The notes below the pieces were generated by a model, which searched no databases, was not told the origin of the DNA, and saw nothing but the letters and a program-made list of their open reading frames with translations. The position numbers and the translations under genes were made by a program. Below, one piece after another: positions 7,601 through 8,309 of a stretch of 8,309 nt of DNA. This DNA is from an uncultured Ruminiclostridium sp. (GTDB lineage: Bacteria > Bacillota > Clostridia > Oscillospirales > Ruminococcaceae). How positions within the stretch are numbered: position 1 is the first letter of the stretch; the number at the start of each line of letters is the position of its first letter. The DNA lies in the NCBI GenBank assembly GCA_910585505.1, contig CAJUFF010000134.1:1-8309 (forward strand), read 5' to 3'.

Positions 7601-7763
7601 CTTCAGCCCATCCTTCATCGGCTTCGCTCGTTTCCTCGGTCGTCTCTTCCTCAGCCGCTCCCCCCTCGGCAAACATAGTTCTCCTTTCCGTAATGATCTG
7701 CGGCAGCGCGGTTGCAGCAACAGCCAGCGTCAGTACCGCCGCAATAATTCTTTTAAACTTCAT
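4629..7763 (-). CDS. Secreted BspA-type leucine-rich-repeat protein with C-terminal dockerin
   Basis: A 1044-residue extracellular protein. The ATG at 7763 is chosen because GGAGGG lies 7 bases before it; a TTG at 7778 would precede that site. Residues 1-31 are a signal peptide (KFKR, then an Ala/Leu core). Residues 33-71 are a strongly acidic low-complexity linker. Residues about 107-722 hold about 22 LRR_5 (BspA-type) units of the form AFxxCTSLTSIxIPDxVTxI, three of them enlarged by a NNTSYSSENG insert. The array closes with YGTAGSYAQTYADEH. Two related beta-rich modules follow (754-857 and 870-976), each with VTVxIPxP and ending EYIxT. Residues 980-1044 are a dockerin with two EF-hand-like calcium loops: D984, N986, D988, K990, D995 and D1018, N1020, D1022, K1024, D1029. 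Positions 10-11 of both loops are Thr-Ala. BspA-type repeats are known in adhesins and surface binding proteins; no enzyme domain is present, so a binding role is inferred. The cohesin partner is encoded directly downstream. Confidence 0.92.
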   Translation of the reverse strand: MKFKRIIAAVLTLAVAATALPQIITERRTMFAEGGAAEEETTEETSEADEGWAEEGTSEEIIEAEEEPDDNPEYTLTGWGETWTLFKYNGAGGDVVIPEEIDGKRITEIGGYAFSECTSLTSVVIPDGVTVIGSAAFSGCTSLKSVAIPSSVIRIENAAFRRCTSLASIVIPDGVQKIGNTDSWLEQQGTFSDCVSLTSIEIPDSVTFIGGFTFAGCTSLTSVVIPAGVTNIDGGAFQNCNSLAEINVDENNTSYSSENGIVFNKDRTVLVQYPEGRNDISYSIPDTVTEIYAYAFYNCASLTSIDIPAGVTSIGDFAFYNCTSLTSIVIPDGVTTIGDYAFTGCTLLTSIVIPDSVINIDYGVFKGCASLTKITIPDGVTNIGNYTFEHCTSLTSIVIPNSVTSIGEMAFDGCTSLISIAIPDSVTSIGHQAFYGCTSLTSVEIPDSVTDIGVSVFSHCDSLTEINVGENNTSYSSENGILFDKDKTVLIKYPASKADKSYSIPNTVTEIKDVAFYGCSLLTSVIIPNSVTKIGNSVFANCGSLTEINVDENNTSYLSENGILFNKDWTVLVQYPAGKADKSYSIPYIVTKINESAFDGCASLTSVEIPDGVTDIRMYTFKNCTSLRSIKIPDGVTNIEWFAFENCSSLSSIVIPNNVTSIGGLVFSGCTSLISAVISNEVTNLDSWGIFQNCTSLTSILIPDSVTKINKEAFDKCPLLTIYGTAGSYAQTYADEHSINFVALGSEGLFSIETGVIVTASDLNNVTLTVTKGEETSIENSFVYGIDLNDGSGSEFQPTKDVTVKIPVPSEWDGGECKVYRKEVDGKYTDMNAEYENGYMVFTADKSGEYIITAEEIITDPIISDTENDTGVNIVLPDKDAVPDDTILNVDKKPSEEYKDAFVFDITLTLNGQPIQPNAEVTVRIPIPAGEDGFLFMVYYRAKDGKLTDMKATVSGLYLMFKTNHFSEYIVTKEKLIPDYILGDINSDGKINTADARWVLQCASGKRDLTDAQRAAADVNGDGKINTADAKWLLQVASGKRQLG
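4632..4826 (-). other. Region encoding the dockerin domain
   Basis: This stretch encodes residues 980-1044 of the LRR protein: two 22-residue calcium-binding repeats joined by a short linker, GDINSDGKINTADARW and ADVNGDGKINTADAKW. The two loops share identical residues at the positions that set cohesin specificity in characterised type I dockerins (positions 10-11, Thr-Ala in both). This fits the dual, 180-degree rotated binding mode known for symmetric dockerins. It is followed only by a short GKRQLG end. Confidence 0.9.
4836..5504 (-). repeat. Two diverged tandem modules between the LRR array and the dockerin
   Basis: Residues 754-857 (5504-5193) and 870-976 (5156-4836) of the LRR protein are related copies of about 105 residues. 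Each starts with TGV, has an internal DI/DL turn, then VTVKIPVP or VTVRIPIP, then a YR..DGK.TDM motif, then a hydrophobic strand, and ends SGEYIIT or FSEYIVT. The pattern suggests beta-sandwich spacer modules made by duplication. I do not recognise a named family with certainty. Confidence 0.7.
5598..7445 (-). repeat. LRR_5 (BspA-type) repeat array in DNA
   Basis: About 22 in-frame units of mostly 69 bases, each encoding AFxxCTSLTSIxIPDxVTxI-like repeats. The DNA is also repetitive: forms of GTAACACTGTCGGGTAT and GAGGTAAGCGAAGTGCA recur on the + strand. The array is AT-richer than the dockerin end (24 G/C in bases 6541-6600 against 36 in 4681-4740). Near-identical units make slippage or recombination, and so copy-number change, likely. 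Confidence 0.9.
5985..7055 (-). repeat. Three long variant LRR units of about 165 bases
   Basis: Long units lie at 6891-7055, 6231-6395 and 5985-6149. Each carries an extra stretch encoding ENNTSYSSENGILF, NKDKTVLVQYP and SYSIPNTVTEI inside the LRR frame. They are very similar in DNA, for example the shared + strand string CAAAATACCGTTTTCGGAT at about 6071 and 6319, which suggests recent duplication or gene conversion, especially between the last two. The insert form is known from other BspA-like proteins. Confidence 0.8.
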
Positions 7764-7770
7764 TTTGCTA

Positions 7771-7776
7771 CCCTCC
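7771..7776 (-). promoter_or_regulatory. Ribosome binding site of the LRR-dockerin gene
   Basis: GGAGGG on the - strand sits 7 bases before the ATG at 7763. It lies downstream of the leader terminator hairpin, so translation needs read-through of that hairpin. Confidence 0.88.
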
Positions 7777-7802
7777 AAATGTCAAAATATTTCCGCGCAA
7801 AC

Positions 7803-7829
7803 AAAAAGTGCGCAGCATAAGCTACGCAC
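7803..7829 (-). terminator. Intrinsic terminator hairpin in the leader of the LRR-dockerin operon
   Basis: Read on the - strand, GTGCGTAGC (7829-7821) pairs with GCTGCGCAC (7816-7808) in a 9-bp stem with one G-U and a 4-base TTAT loop, followed at once by TTTTTG. On the + strand no T-run follows, so it works in one direction only. It lies 45 bases before the start codon and after the only good promoter, so it would end the transcript before the gene unless another structure prevents it. Confidence 0.82.
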
Positions 7830-7991
7830 CGAAAAATGCACAGCTCAATGCTGCGAAACATCTTCCATCATATATTTAGCCAAAACTCACATAGGCACAA
7901 CGGAAAAAGAGCAGTGCACTTTTACCTAAAACAGGCAGAAGTACCTACATGAGTTTACCCAAATTGGCTTAAAATATTAAGATGTTTCGCA
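7808..7991 (-). promoter_or_regulatory. Structured RNA leader with antiterminator/terminator switch, riboswitch-like, class unknown
   Basis: Read on the - strand, the transcript begins with UGCGAAACAUCUU (7991-7979), a perfect 13-bp match to AAGAUGUUUCGCA (7864-7852); this is P1. Inside it, AUAUUU pairs with AAAUAU, AGCCA with UGGCU, and AAACUCAUGUAGG with CCUAUGUGAGUUU (13 bp with two G-U). The arm ends in about 48 nt that can form two small hairpins. After P1, CGCAGCAU (7855-7848) plus AGC (7845-7843) can pair with AUGCUGCG (7818-7811) and GCU (7822-7820). That pairing uses 4 bases of P1 and most of the terminator 3' half, so P1 plus terminator and antiterminator exclude each other. If a ligand or protein stabilises P1, the terminator forms and the operon is off. 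I see no conserved core of the TPP, SAM, FMN, lysine, cobalamin, purine, c-di-GMP or T-box classes. Ligand and direction of control are inferred. Confidence 0.68.
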
Positions 7992-7997
7992 CCTTTG

Positions 7998-8026
7998 ATT
8001 ATACCATACATTATAAAGAAACGCAA
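7998..8026 (-). promoter_or_regulatory. Extended -10 promoter of the LRR-dockerin/cohesin operon
   Basis: On the - strand, TTGCGT (8026-8021) and TATAAT (8003-7998) are 17 bases apart, and TG one base before TATAAT makes an extended -10 box. A/T-rich DNA upstream of the -35 (8027-8043) resembles an UP element. The expected start, about 7 bases after the -10, is near 7991, which is exactly where the 5' strand of the leader's P1 stem begins. Confidence 0.8.
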
Positions 8027-8124
8027 CCATATTTTTAAAAAAACATGTTCAAAAAACAAATTCGTCCTTTTTACCATCCTTGCTGTACAGTTTCAACAAA
8101 TTTTGCGTTCACAGACAGTTATAT

Positions 8125-8161
8125 CGGTCTTTAATCAAGTTGTAGGTTTGATTAAAGACTG
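8125..8161. repeat. Perfect 12-bp inverted repeat, extendable to 14 bp
   Basis: GTCTTTAATCAA (8127-8138) and TTGATTAAAGAC (8148-8159) are exact reverse complements around GTTGTAGGT. One G-T and one C-G pair extend the stem outward. No T-run follows on either strand, so it is not an intrinsic terminator. It lies about 100 bases upstream of the operon's -35 box, where an operator, an RNA hairpin or the relic of a mobile element are all possible. Confidence 0.7.
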
Positions 8162-8171
8162 CCCCCAAAAC

Positions 8172-8201
8172 ACTAATCCAACAGTTTTAAAAGGGATTAG
8201 T
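8172..8201. repeat. 8-bp inverted repeat ACTAATCC / GGATTAGT
   Basis: ACTAATCC (8172-8179) and GGATTAGT (8194-8201) are exact reverse complements with a 14-base spacer that contains TTTTAAAA. It lies 10 bases from the larger inverted repeat at 8125-8161, so the two may belong to one structured element. Confidence 0.5.
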
Positions 8202-8284
8202 ATTAAACATAAAGACGTTAAAAGGTAAATGAAAGCAACACGGAAATTATAAGTACCTGAATCCGCAAAACTCAAACTGTTATA

Positions 8285-8303
8285 AATGCGAAAAAGCCGC
8301 ATT
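8285..8303. repeat. Short hairpin at the window end
   Basis: AATGCG (8285-8290) and CGCATT (8298-8303) form a 6-bp stem with a 7-base loop. The window ends 6 bases later, so whether a T-run follows on the + strand cannot be seen. Read on the - strand there is no T-run after the stem. It could be part of a larger structure outside the window. Confidence 0.35.
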
Positions 8304-8309
8304 GCAGTA

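Larger units (their letters stand above)
8027..8309. other. Non-coding stretch upstream of the operon promoter
   Basis: No believable gene on either strand. An open frame of 77 codons across the promoter has no ribosome binding site and no recognisable domain. The stretch holds an A/T-rich tract beside the -35 box and three inverted repeats, listed separately. The window ends before any upstream gene is reached. Confidence 0.55.

Noticed and set aside
7852..7991. The 13-bp inverted repeats seen as ends of a small mobile element (MITE)
   Set aside because: No flanking direct repeat is visible. The repeat begins exactly at the predicted transcription start and the inner pairings continue as an RNA arm linked to a terminator switch, so a regulatory RNA explains more. 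Other copies in the genome would reopen the question.
7808..7991. Known riboswitch or T-box class
   Set aside because: I looked by eye for the conserved cores of the cobalamin, lysine, TPP, SAM, FMN, purine, glycine, c-di-GMP I and II, fluoride and T-box families and saw none. A covariance-model search was not possible here, so a divergent member cannot be fully excluded.
7995..8228. 77-codon open frame on the + strand over the operon promoter
   Set aside because: It starts with TTG, has no ribosome binding site or recognisable domain, and covers the promoter and inverted repeats of the opposite strand.

Overview
The window looks like part of a chromosome from a Gram-positive anaerobe of the Clostridia, most likely a Ruminococcus-like member of the Oscillospiraceae. 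This is an inference from four things: a cohesin/dockerin pair, a BspA-type leucine-rich-repeat surface protein, GGAGG-type ribosome binding sites, and sigma-A-like promoters with U-tract hairpin terminators. Base composition is uneven. The HAD gene and the LRR array are AT-rich, while the sigma-factor remnant and the dockerin end are GC-rich.

Left part (1-1681, + strand): a HAD-superfamily hydrolase gene (112-804) is followed by a 252-base pyrimidine-rich spacer. Next comes an ECF-type RNA polymerase sigma-factor pseudogene (1057-1659), broken by three in-frame stop codons but with no frameshift. Middle (1682-3160, - strand): an intact membrane polyprenyl glycosylphosphotransferase, the enzyme type that starts exopolysaccharide, capsule or glycan repeat-unit synthesis. 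It converges on the pseudogene.

Right part (3358-8026, - strand): a compact transcription unit that is the most interesting part of the window. In transcription order it has a strong extended -10 promoter (7998-8026), a leader of about 228 nt, a gene for a secreted 1044-residue LRR protein ending in a type I-like dockerin (4629-7763), a gene for a cohesin protein with a C-terminal membrane or wall anchor (3473-4582), and a rho-independent terminator (3358-3398). The spacing and the complementary cohesin and dockerin modules suggest that the second protein holds the first on the cell surface. This would be a minimal two-protein surface display pair with no sign of a cellulosome.

The leader begins with a 13-bp stem (P1) that closes a long structured arm. 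It ends in a perfect terminator-style hairpin 45 nt before the start codon. An alternative 8+3 bp pairing overlaps both P1 and the terminator, which is the usual layout of a transcription-attenuating riboswitch or similar RNA switch. I do not recognise its class. Upstream of the promoter (8027-8309) I see no gene, only three inverted repeats.
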